From an uncultured Clostridia bacterium (GTDB taxonomy: Bacteria; Bacillota; Clostridia; Oscillospirales; Acutalibacteraceae), in the NCBI GenBank assembly GCA_944384865.1, contig CALWVC010000003.1, positions 1-23,615 on the forward strand: a stretch of 23,615 bases of DNA. The letters run 5' to 3'. Below the pieces are notes generated by a model. It saw nothing but the letters and a program-made list of their open reading frames with translations, was not told the origin of the DNA and ran no database searches. Made by a program: the position numbers and the translations under genes. Positions 16,148-23,615 of the stretch are shown in pieces (position 1 is the first letter of the stretch; every line of letters begins with the position of its first letter).

Positions 16148-16186
16148 AATTTGTATTCACAAATTTAAACGCAAGTATGGTATAAT
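16148..16186 (+). promoter_or_regulatory. Extended -10 promoter of the ABC operon with operator-like dyad
   Basis: TATAAT at 16181-16186 preceded by TGG gives an extended -10 (TGnTATAAT), which would compensate for a poor -35 (TTCACA at 19-nt spacing). A perfect dyad AATTTGT-ATTC-ACAAATT (16148-16165) covers the -35 region and is a candidate operator. The predicted leader to the ATPase start is about 220 nt. Confidence 0.6.
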
Positions 16187-16192
16187 AATGAT

Positions 16193-16416
16193 CAAAACAG
16201 ATTAACACTTGTCACGCAGGACATGTTGCGCGTGTTTGCTCACCGCTTGAAGCGATAACGGCGGATCTGTGGAAATTACCGGATCATTGTTTCCGGTATC
16301 GTATTGCGTTTTGAAAACAGCGTGGCAGCAGGCGAGACGATGTGACGCGCAGCAGGCGGAGCTGTGTTATAAAGTCTAAGTAACGGTTATTTTAATAGAG
16401 CTGGCGGGGAATGAAC
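16193..16416 (+). other. Long structured 5' leader of the ABC operon
   Basis: About 220 nt without a supported gene. It contains several hairpins, including TACCGG/CCGGTA (16277-16282 with 16293-16298) and a competing GGAAA/TTTCC pairing. A short frame of 11 codons (16223-16258) has no proper ribosome site. I match it to no riboswitch class I know. Confidence 0.35.
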
Positions 16417-17118
16417 ATGGCGTTTGTTTGCTTTGAAGATGTAATGAAAATTTATAAGATGGGCGATGTGACGATCAGGGCGTCTGATGGAGTTTCCTTT
16501 GAGATCGAGCAGGGAGAGTTTGCGGTTATTACAGGCCCGAGCGGCGCCGGTAAAACCACAGTTTTAAATATATTGGGCGGTATGGACGTCTGTGACGCCG
16601 GTAAAATTCTGGTAGACGACAGACGGATAGATCAGCTTTCGCGTAAACAGTTGGTGTTATACCGGCGCAACGACGTGGGCTTTGTTTTTCAGTTTTATAA
16701 TTTGATTCAGAATTTGACCGCCCGGGAAAACGTGGAACTGGCCGCGCAAATTTGTAAAGAGCCCATGGATCCGGAAGAGGTGCTCCGGGCGGTGGGGCTG
16801 CAGGATCGGATGGATAATTTTCCGGCGGGGTTATCCGGCGGGGAACAGCAGCGCGTGGCGATCGCACGGGCGTTGGCGAAGCGGCCGAAGCTGTTATTGT
16901 GCGACGAGCCTACCGGCGCTTTGGACTATAATACCGGTAAAAACATTTTGCAGCTGTTGCAGGATACCAGCCGGAACTATAAAATGACGGTGATTGTGAT
17001 TACGCATAACTCGGCGATCACGCCGATTGCCGATCGGGTGATTCGGTTTAAAAATGGGCGGGTACAGTCTATGGAACGCAATATGCACCCTGAAGATATC
17101 CGAAATATTGAGTGGTAG
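16417..17118 (+). CDS. ABC transporter ATP-binding protein (MacB/LolD type)
   Basis: A 233-residue cytoplasmic ATPase that pairs with the FtsX-type permease encoded next. All ABC motifs are present: Walker A GPSGAGKTT, Q-loop FVFQFYNLI, signature LSGGEQQRVAIARAL, Walker B LLLCDEPTGALD and the switch histidine in VIVITHN. The sequence class (LolD/MacB) drives conformational work on extracytoplasmic substrates or partner proteins rather than ordinary solute import. Start: ATG 16417 has GGCGGGG at 7 nt spacing; ATG 16411 sits too close to that site. Twelve nt separate it from the permease gene, so the two are co-transcribed and probably form one complex. Confidence 0.95.
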   Translation: MAFVCFEDVMKIYKMGDVTIRASDGVSFEIEQGEFAVITGPSGAGKTTVLNILGGMDVCDAGKILVDDRRIDQLSRKQLVLYRRNDVGFVFQFYNLIQNLTARENVELAAQICKEPMDPEEVLRAVGLQDRMDNFPAGLSGGEQQRVAIARALAKRPKLLLCDEPTGALDYNTGKNILQLLQDTSRNYKMTVIVITHNSAITPIADRVIRFKNGRVQSMERNMHPEDIRNIEW

Positions 17119-17130
17119 GCGGGTGACGAA

Positions 17131-20100
17131 ATGAACAAGCATACGCACGCCTTTGGACTGGGGATTTGGCGGGATATCCGTAAGTCATTGCCGCGTTTTT
17201 TGTCGATTTTTGCCATTGTGGCGCTGGGGACCGGTTTTTATGCCGGCGTCGCAGCGTCAGCCGGCGATATGCGGATGACGGTCAGGGAATATTTAAAAGA
17301 GCAGAAACTGGCGGATTTGCATATTTTATCTCCGGTGGGATTGGACGATGAAGAACTCCGGCGGTTGCAGGAAACAGACGGTGTGACACAGGCAACCGGA
17401 GCGTACAGCGCCGATATGCTGTTGGAGGTTGGCGGACAGAGCGCGGTTTGCAAGCTGCTGTCTTATGATGAACGGGGGTTAAACCAGCCGTATATAACCG
17501 AGGGGCGTTTGCCGCAGGCGACGGACGAATGTGTGCTGGATAACAGCAGTTTTGCCATGCAGAATTTTAAAGTCGGCGATACGATTCGTTTTTTTTCCGG
17601 AGATGACAATGACACCGGATATTATTTGAAACAGGATACGTTTACAGTGGTGGGGTTAGCCAATGATCCCCGCTATCTGAATTTTCAGCGCGGCAGCAGC
17701 AAAATCGGTAACGGCAGCGTCAGCACCTTTGCAGTTGTTCCGTGGGAAGCTTTTGCGCCGGAGGTGTATACCGAGGCATATCTGGCGCTGGACAGCACAC
17801 AGGATTTACAGGCGTATACCGACGTTTACGATATGGCAGTGGAGGATTTTATACCCACGGCGGAAGCGGTCGGGAAGGACTGTGTTGCGTATCGGACGCA
17901 GAAGATTCGGCAGGAGCAGTCTGAAGAGCTGGATGAAGCGGAGCGGGCTTACAACGATGGACTGGCGGCATATCAGCAGCAGATCGCCGAAGCACAGCGG
18001 CAACTGGCCGCCGGGGAAGCGGAATATGAGGCCGGAGCGGCTGCTCTTGCGCAGTCTGAAAAGGATTATGAAGCTGGTATCGCCGAAGGTCAGAAAAAAC
18101 TGGAAGATGCGCAGGCGCAGTTGATTGCCGGACAGCAGGCGTATGATGAAGGGCAGGCGCAATATAATGCCGGTGTCGAGCAGACGCAGATCTTACAACA
18201 GGGGCTGGCGCAAATCCAAGCCCAGGCGCAGGGTTTGCAGGCCATTCCGGAGGAATTGCGGACACAGGAGCAGCAGGCGCTGTTGGAGCAGTTGTTGAAC
18301 CGGCAGACGCAGTTGCAGGCGCAGTATGATGGAGCCGTGGCGGCGTTGGAGCAGACAAAAGCTGAACTGGAGGCATCGGGACAACAGCTGGAGACGGCGA
18401 AACAGCAGCTGCAAGCTGGCAAGGCTGAGCTGCAACAGGAAAAGCTTCAGGGACAGCGGGAGCTGGAGGCGGCAAAGCGGCAGTTAGCTGACTCCAAAAC
18501 ACAGCTGGAGCAGGCAAAAGCACGGTTGGAGCAGACCCAGGCGGAAAAGTCACAGGAGCTGGAACAGGCCAGACAGCAGATTGAAGACGGGCGGGAACAG
18601 CTGGCGGAGCTTTCACTGGGAAACTGGTATATTTTTGACCGCGGACAATTCCAGGGCTATGCTTCGCTGGATGAAGACGCCGGACGACTGGAATTGATCG
18701 CCGCGGTGTTTCCGGTGTTTTTCCTGTTGGTGGCATTGCTGGTTTGTCTGACCACTATGACCCGCATGGTTGAAGAGCAGCGCACGGAGATCGGAACATA
18801 TATAGCGCTGGGTTTTCACGCCGGCGCGGTGGTTTATAAATATATGATTTATGGAGCGAGCGCGGCGCTACTGGGATCGGTCTGCGGTACATTGGTAGGT
18901 ATGAAGCTGTTTCCGATCATTATTATCAATACCTATAAAATTATGCACTGTTATCCGGGCGTTACAGCGCCGTACGATGCGCCGGTGATGCTGTTGGTTA
19001 CGCTGGTTGCCGTGGGAGTGACGACGGTGGCGGCGCTGGCGGCTTTGGCGCCGGCGATGCGGAACCGTCCGGCGCAGTTGATGCGACCCAAAGCGCCCAA
19101 AGAAGGAAAACGGATTTTTTTGGAGCGAATCCCGTTTTTGTGGAAACGTTTTAACTTTATGGCGAAGATCACTTCGCGCAATCTGTTCCGCTATAAAAAG
19201 CGGATGCTCATGACGGTGGTTGGGATTTCCGGCTGTACGGCGCTGATTATCGCGGGTTTTGCGCTGCGCAGTTCGATTAATGCGATTATTCCGTTGCAGT
19301 ATGGCGAGATCAGCACTTATGATATGATGACGGTTTACAGCGAAAGCGATGGCGTCATGCGGGTTTTGCAGGACAGCGACGCCGTCAGCGAAACACTGCG
19401 GGTCTACAACGAAACAGTCACAGTAGATACTGCGGATCAGGGCTATCAGGTGACGGTTTTTGTGCCGGAGGATACTAGGCTGCTTCCGGAGATGCTGCGG
19501 CTGCGCCGGTACGATACAGGGGAAGGCCTGTCTCTGCCTGACGGCTATGCCGTCATCAATGAAAAGCTGGGAATGCTGACCGGTTTGTCGGAGCAGGATG
19601 CGGTTTGCTTCACGGACGAGGACAATCAGGAATATACGGTACCGATTTCCGGAATGAACGAGCAGTATGCGGGCAATACCATTTATATGTCTGCCGAAAC
19701 CTATCGGCACGTATTTGGTAAAGCGCCGGCGTATAATACGGTGTTGTGTATCATGACCGATCATTCCCGGCAGGCCAAGGATACGCTGGCGGCGCAGTTG
19801 GCGGGACAGGACGGGTTTTATGCAGTAAATTTCAGCGACGATCTGCGGGAGTCGTTTGCGGATACCATGTCCAGTATGGTTTATGTGGTTTTAATTATGA
19901 TTTTGATGGCGGCGATGCTGGCGCTGGTGGTGTTGTATAATCTGACGAATATTAACATCGGCGAACGGATCCGGGAGATTGCTACGCTGAAGGTTCTGGG
20001 CTTTAAAGACCGGGAGGTGGCGCAGTATGTATTTCGGGAAAACGCGGTTCTGACGCTGCTGGGTGCGGCGGCAGGCATGGCGCTGGGCGCAGTATTACAC

Positions 20101-20277
20101 AGCTTTATTTTGAATACCACCGAACCGGATATGGTGATGTTTTATCATGGGATCTCGTGGGTACAGTTTGTCTGGGGCGTTGGTTTGACCGTGGTGTTTT
20201 CGGCACTGGTCAGTTTTATATTGTATTTCAAACTTAAGCGGATTGATATGGTGGAATCGCTGAAATCTGTAGAGTAG
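17131..20277 (+). CDS. FtsX-type ABC transporter permease with long extracellular coiled coil
   Basis: A 1048-residue integral membrane protein with two FtsX/MacB permease modules. Predicted membrane segments are near 22-43, 521-542, 569-592, 619-643, 692-712, 914-938, 972-993 and 1010-1035: eight in a 1+3+1+3 arrangement. The first extracellular loop (~44-520) contains a MacB-like periplasmic domain, then a coiled coil at ~262-493 very rich in Gln, Glu and Ala. Within the coil glycines recur every seven residues (for example AAGEAEYEAG, IAGQQAYDEGQAQYNAG). The second loop (~713-913) is globular. ATG 17131 follows GGCGGGTGA. It partners the preceding ATPase; the gene for a membrane-anchored surface protein follows. 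By family it is a mechanotransmission or export ABC system; the substrate is unknown. Confidence 0.93.
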   Translation: MNKHTHAFGLGIWRDIRKSLPRFLSIFAIVALGTGFYAGVAASAGDMRMTVREYLKEQKLADLHILSPVGLDDEELRRLQETDGVTQATGAYSADMLLEVGGQSAVCKLLSYDERGLNQPYITEGRLPQATDECVLDNSSFAMQNFKVGDTIRFFSGDDNDTGYYLKQDTFTVVGLANDPRYLNFQRGSSKIGNGSVSTFAVVPWEAFAPEVYTEAYLALDSTQDLQAYTDVYDMAVEDFIPTAEAVGKDCVAYRTQKIRQEQSEELDEAERAYNDGLAAYQQQIAEAQRQLAAGEAEYEAGAAALAQSEKDYEAGIAEGQKKLEDAQAQLIAGQQAYDEGQAQYNAGVEQTQILQQGLAQIQAQAQGLQAIPEELRTQEQQALLEQLLNRQTQLQAQYDGAVAALEQTKAELEASGQQLETAKQQLQAGKAELQQEKLQGQRELEAAKRQLADSKTQLEQAKARLEQTQAEKSQELEQARQQIEDGREQLAELSLGNWYIFDRGQFQGYASLDEDAGRLELIAAVFPVFFLLVALLVCLTTMTRMVEEQRTEIGTYIALGFHAGAVVYKYMIYGASAALLGSVCGTLVGMKLFPIIIINTYKIMHCYPGVTAPYDAPVMLLVTLVAVGVTTVAALAALAPAMRNRPAQLMRPKAPKEGKRIFLERIPFLWKRFNFMAKITSRNLFRYKKRMLMTVVGISGCTALIIAGFALRSSINAIIPLQYGEISTYDMMTVYSESDGVMRVLQDSDAVSETLRVYNETVTVDTADQGYQVTVFVPEDTRLLPEMLRLRRYDTGEGLSLPDGYAVINEKLGMLTGLSEQDAVCFTDEDNQEYTVPISGMNEQYAGNTIYMSAETYRHVFGKAPAYNTVLCIMTDHSRQAKDTLAAQLAGQDGFYAVNFSDDLRESFADTMSSMVYVVLIMILMAAMLALVVLYNLTNINIGERIREIATLKVLGFKDREVAQYVFRENAVLTLLGAAAGMALGAVLHSFILNTTEPDMVMFYHGISWVQFVWGVGLTVVFSALVSFILYFKLKRIDMVESLKSVE

Positions 20278-20331
20278 CAATTGCTGCGGTTGGTTATGAA
20301 GGAACGGGCCGTGGAGACGGGAAAGAGTAAC

Positions 20332-21978
20332 ATGGCGATCGGAAAACGAATTTTTAGTTTATACATGACGATGATGCTGCTGGCTTGTGTGTTGTGCGGG
20401 CCTGCAGAGCTGTCTGCGCATGGCGCAGGGGTACAGCGGCTGCTTTCGGTCTATGACGGCGCACGTTTAAGCAGCAGTTCCGGCAACGCGGTGCAGTGGC
20501 GGGGCATGGTGCAGTCCTTTTTGTTTGCGGATTTCGGAACGGTCGGGCAGGCGCGTCTGATGGCCAGTAATGCGCCGGAGATTCATAATATGCTATATTA
20601 TACGCCGCCGTCCGAGGTTTTTACACAGCTTCTGCGGCAATCTGACGGCGTGGAGCTGCTGGTGCATTTATCTTCTGACAGTACGCCGTCGCAGATTCTG
20701 GTCGGGATCGGCGATTATATTGCGTCGGCAACGCCGGAAAAGGGGCAGGTGATCAAGCTGCGGCTGCCGTTTGACAGCTTTTCAAACGGCGGGGCGAGTT
20801 TGTCTGTGGGCAAGCAGTATATGACGGGCGGTATGATCTCCATAGGTGTGAAGGGTGGCGGCAGGATCGACTGTATTTTCAGCGATCTATATGCGTATAC
20901 CGGAGATGCGCAGCTGCAGGCGGCAGCATCCACGTCGCGGAATATCGGAGAGAAGGACGGGCGGCTGCTCCATTTTGCCTCGCTTTCAGACGTGGAATAT
21001 GTGCAGAGCGGCACGACGGTGCCTGTAGTACGGCTGAGCGATGTATTTGCTCCCAGCAGCGGTATTCGCTGTTCTGTCTCCGGGCAGCCGGACTGGACTT
21101 CAGATCTGTCTTTTTATAAGTTTTTGCCGGCGGGAACGCTGGCAAAATACAGCGGGCTGCAATTTTATGCGGCCGGTTATACCGGCGGCCAGGTAGCACA
21201 GTATTTTGCGCTGAAAATTTATGCAAACGTAATGGCGTATGATGCAAATGGAAAGAAATATCAGAAGCGGGCAACTTTTGTGCGGACTGTTTCGCTGCAA
21301 GAACAGGGCCGGTCGCAGATGGAGAAGCTTTCTTTTGACAGCTTTACCTGCGACACGATGGATCAGCAGGGCAATGCCTATAAACTGACCGGCGATGTTT
21401 TGCAGGCTGCGGATACAATCGTGATTCAAACCGGTGTATATCGGGGCACGGATGACCAGCCTTTTTATGGGGACTATTATTTCAGCGATATGTTCGGTTA
21501 TACCGCATCAGCAGAATATTTGCCTGACCTGGGAGCATCGGGAACAGTTGAGCAGTCTGCTACCGAAGAGCTGGATGCGCAGATACAGCAGTTGCTGGAT
21601 TTGTATAGTCAACTCCCGGGGACGGATCCGGATCAATATATTTATGTAGATTATCAAAATTTGCAGACTTTTTTGCAAAGCTATGCTGCGTTGACACGGG
21701 GACAGAAAGAACGGTTGGCTGCAGTGGGCATAGGACCGGAGCAATATCAGGATCTGTTTGAGCTATATCAGGAGATGGATGCCCCTGATCCTGATAAAAC
21801 CCGGCCGTATAAACTGTGGGCATCTCAGCAAGTGGCGCAGCAGGATGCGCCGGGAGTGGTAACGGTCAAGAGTCTGATGTTTTTATTGTTTTTTATCTTA
21901 TCGGCATCTGTGTTCGCTTATACATGTATGGCGGCGTGGATGGATCGAATGCAGCGAAAAAAAGGCATGGATATATGA
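20332..21978 (+). CDS. Membrane-anchored extracellular protein of unknown function
   Basis: A 548-residue protein with a signal peptide (1 to ~29: basic MAIGKR, hydrophobic core, AELSA), a large extracellular part and a C-terminal membrane helix (~514-536) followed by a basic tail MDRMQRKKGMDI. The extracellular part seems to hold two similar beta-rich domains. The first runs to FDSFS (147) and FSDLYAYT (183), the second to FDSFT (336) and FSDMFGYT (384). Each resembles the final strands of carbohydrate-binding-type jelly rolls, but this is only an impression. Residues ~395-490 are helical. Start ATG 20332 is chosen because it begins a proper signal peptide and has GGGAAAGAG upstream; ATG 20296 and a TTG at 20281 are alternatives. 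The 54-nt gap to the permease suggests the same operon. Confidence 0.8.
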   Translation: MAIGKRIFSLYMTMMLLACVLCGPAELSAHGAGVQRLLSVYDGARLSSSSGNAVQWRGMVQSFLFADFGTVGQARLMASNAPEIHNMLYYTPPSEVFTQLLRQSDGVELLVHLSSDSTPSQILVGIGDYIASATPEKGQVIKLRLPFDSFSNGGASLSVGKQYMTGGMISIGVKGGGRIDCIFSDLYAYTGDAQLQAAASTSRNIGEKDGRLLHFASLSDVEYVQSGTTVPVVRLSDVFAPSSGIRCSVSGQPDWTSDLSFYKFLPAGTLAKYSGLQFYAAGYTGGQVAQYFALKIYANVMAYDANGKKYQKRATFVRTVSLQEQGRSQMEKLSFDSFTCDTMDQQGNAYKLTGDVLQAADTIVIQTGVYRGTDDQPFYGDYYFSDMFGYTASAEYLPDLGASGTVEQSATEELDAQIQQLLDLYSQLPGTDPDQYIYVDYQNLQTFLQSYAALTRGQKERLAAVGIGPEQYQDLFELYQEMDAPDPDKTRPYKLWASQQVAQQDAPGVVTVKSLMFLLFFILSASVFAYTCMAAWMDRMQRKKGMDI

Positions 21979-22070
21979 TAAATATTTCTAAGTTCAGAAT
22001 AAAAGTTACAAAAATCACAAATGGTTGTTATATACTATTCACAAATATAAAAATTTCAGATTGATAAATC

Positions 22071-22099
22071 TTGCAAAAGCGGTGCAAAAATGTTATGAT
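22071..22099 (+). promoter_or_regulatory. Promoter of the distal secreted-protein gene
   Basis: TTGCAA (22071-22076), 17-nt spacer, TATGAT (22094-22099), with a leader of about 60 nt to ATG 22167. This suggests the last gene can be expressed apart from the ABC operon, although I see no convincing terminator between 21979 and 22070. Confidence 0.65.
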
Positions 22100-22166
22100 A
22101 CTATCGTATTGAACCATATACTTTTTAGTGTTGTAAAGCGTATGGTGAATTAGGAGGCAAATTATA

Positions 22167-23615
22167 ATGAAAAAAACAAGAAGGGTATTCAGTTTGCTGC
22201 TGGCAATGGCGCTGCTGTTTGGTACTGCGGCGGTAATGACCACGATCAGCGCGTCGGCAGAAACTACAAAAATCGGCAACTTTTTCAGCTTTTCGCCAGA
22301 TAAAGTAACTGAATCGTTGGGCGTAAAAGCCATTACCGCTACAGATGATGGCGGTATACTTTTTGAAAGCACGGAAAATGATTTTTCGATCAAAAGTGCA
22401 TATAATCTGAAAGACGGGGAAGAACCGCGTTTTATTACGGCCGTGTTTGACACGGATGACGCAGAGATCTCTCAAGGGTTGGAAACACTTCGTGCAGAGC
22501 CGAACTATCGGAAATTGTCGATAGATTTTGAATTGCTGCACTGCGACGGCTTTGCAAACGATGAAATTTACGAATATACAGAGTTTGGAAAAAAGAATGA
22601 CACCAGCAGAAAGCAGATGGGTTTCGGCGCGGATGTTCGCATTTATATCAATGGTACAGATGCTGATGGCCAGGCTGTACAGACATTTTTGATGCGTTTT
22701 CTTTCTCCGGTAGAGAATCCGAAGAAGAATGCTACGTTTTCTCTGAATCCGAATATGGTTTCTGTGGATAACGTTACGATGGAGGTTTCCTGGAGAGGAG
22801 ATACCGTTGAAGGCATTACCAATGTTGAGCTGGACGTTTCTTCGATTTATATTGTTGAAAATGATACGCAGTATGCGCAGCCCAGCGAACCTGAAGAGGA
22901 TTGCCTGATTGACTGGTCTTATTATCCGGCAAAACAGGGCGGTTCGGGACGTTTGTCTTTTTCCGGCGCTGTAACGATGGATGTTACGGAGGATGTATTG
23001 TATCCTGTTTCGGCTGCGACGTTTACTGGCACGGGTTATGCAGGATGGAATCAGTCTGACTGGCGCTGGGAAGATGTTGGTGTAACTGCTGAAGATCTGG
23101 CACCCGGACTGTTCAATGACTATGACGGCGTAGCGTTTTATGTTAAATCAGGGGCTGAAGATTTTACTTCCAGAATCGGCGGAGTAGGTGCTATTTGTTA
23201 TGTGCCCAACCGGGATGAATCCGGTAATTATTTGGATGATAAGGGTAATATCGTAGACGAGTCTGAGGCGGCTTATTATGAGGTAACATTTGCGCTGGCG
23301 GAAAATAATTTACCGACGGTTATGAAAGGTGAAACCAATGTTGTAACGCTGGATTTTGCAGACTGTATATTGTCTCTGAACAATTTGCCTGAGGAATTTG
23401 GCTACTATTATGATAATTTGACACTGGCAGATTGCAAGCAGTATATCACTGAATTTTCAATGAATAAAGGTGAAATGACCATCGGCGAATTAACCGTTGA
23501 TTTCTCAGTCGGTGATGTTTATGGTGCAAAATATAACGAAGACGGCGAGTTGGTCTATAATATGCCTTTAGCCGGCGATTATACGCCTCCTCCGGAAGAG
23601 CAGCCGGATACAGAA
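22167..23615 (+). CDS. Large secreted protein of unknown function (C-terminus beyond window)
   Basis: The frame is open from ATG 22167 to the last base (483 codons). A strong TAGGAGG site lies ~8 nt upstream. The N-terminus is a classic signal peptide: KKTRR, a hydrophobic core, and a likely cleavage after SASA at residue 31. The mature part is acidic, rich in Asp, Glu, Tyr and Thr and predicted as mostly beta strands with few cysteines, like a multi-domain surface protein. The visible part ends in a Pro/Glu-rich stretch (TPPPEEQPDTE), typical of a linker to another domain or a wall anchor. No enzyme motif is recognised. It shares a general beta-sandwich look with the preceding anchored protein, but no clear alignment. 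Confidence 0.85.
   Translation, partial: MKKTRRVFSLLLAMALLFGTAAVMTTISASAETTKIGNFFSFSPDKVTESLGVKAITATDDGGILFESTENDFSIKSAYNLKDGEEPRFITAVFDTDDAEISQGLETLRAEPNYRKLSIDFELLHCDGFANDEIYEYTEFGKKNDTSRKQMGFGADVRIYINGTDADGQAVQTFLMRFLSPVENPKKNATFSLNPNMVSVDNVTMEVSWRGDTVEGITNVELDVSSIYIVENDTQYAQPSEPEEDCLIDWSYYPAKQGGSGRLSFSGAVTMDVTEDVLYPVSAATFTGTGYAGWNQSDWRWEDVGVTAEDLAPGLFNDYDGVAFYVKSGAEDFTSRIGGVGAICYVPNRDESGNYLDDKGNIVDESEAAYYEVTFALAENNLPTVMKGETNVVTLDFADCILSLNNLPEEFGYYYDNLTLADCKQYITEFSMNKGEMTIGELTVDFSVGDVYGAKYNEDGELVYNMPLAGDYTPPPEEQPDTE

Noticed and set aside
16223..16258. Possible 11-codon leader peptide in the ABC operon leader
   Set aside because: The only purine-rich sequence is 2 nt from the ATG, too close, and the codons show no attenuation-type bias.
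17849..18736. A 295-codon Pro/Ala-rich frame on the minus strand opposite the permease coiled coil
   Set aside because: It is the complement of the repetitive Gln/Ala/Glu codons of the coiled coil; low-complexity and without a translation start signal.
18868..19764. A 298-codon His/Arg-rich frame on the minus strand opposite the permease
   Set aside because: Antisense shadow of the permease gene with unnatural composition.
1..23615. Mobile elements, CRISPR arrays, tRNA or rRNA genes
   Set aside because: No transposase or integrase motifs, regular spacer repeats, cloverleaf sequences or rRNA-like segments were seen on either strand.

Overview
The window reads as chromosomal DNA from a Gram-positive anaerobe of the Clostridia, most likely an Oscillospiraceae/Ruminococcaceae-type gut bacterium. 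The grounds are family-level: an ANTAR regulator beside a glutamine synthetase, clostridial-type CarA/CarB, an AgrC-like kinase, a long FtsX-type ABC permease, strong purine-rich ribosome binding sites, sigma-A promoters with 17-bp spacers, and a rhamnose pathway. No species can be named from the sequence. I see no tRNA, rRNA, insertion sequence, integrase, phage gene or CRISPR array.

Region 1 (1-9506, all minus strand) is nucleotide and nitrogen metabolism. Read in the direction of transcription it is purA, then a promoter, then a glutamine-synthetase homologue, an ANTAR regulator, carA, a single ORF that fuses carB to dapF, and pyrG (cut by the window edge). Gaps after the synthetase are short or negative (about 43, 17, -14 and -4 nt), so these five genes look like one operon. 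CarA and PyrG both consume glutamine. Two features stand out. CarB (pyrimidine/arginine precursor) and DapF (lysine/peptidoglycan precursor) are one 1348-residue polypeptide with essentially no linker. The synthetase homologue also has lost several residues normally needed for catalysis.

Region 2 (9507-13561, plus strand) starts with an unrecognised 174-residue protein divergent from purA. A rhamnose catabolic pair follows, rhaA (isomerase) and rhaD (rhamnulose-1-phosphate aldolase), with its own promoter and terminator. Next is an AraC-family regulator with a near-consensus promoter. No rhamnulokinase gene is present in the window.

Region 3 (13562-16073) holds an orphan AgrC-like sensor kinase on the minus strand, convergent with the AraC gene and ending in a strong hairpin terminator. 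A flavin-reductase-like protein on the plus strand follows, then about 290 bases with no gene I can support.

Region 4 (16074-23615, plus strand) looks like a cell-surface module. A terminator and a long, structured leader precede an ABC ATPase, a two-module FtsX permease with a roughly 230-residue extracellular coiled coil, and a signal-peptide protein with a C-terminal membrane anchor and an internally repeated domain. Under a separate promoter comes another large secreted protein that runs off the window. The functions of the last two are unknown.
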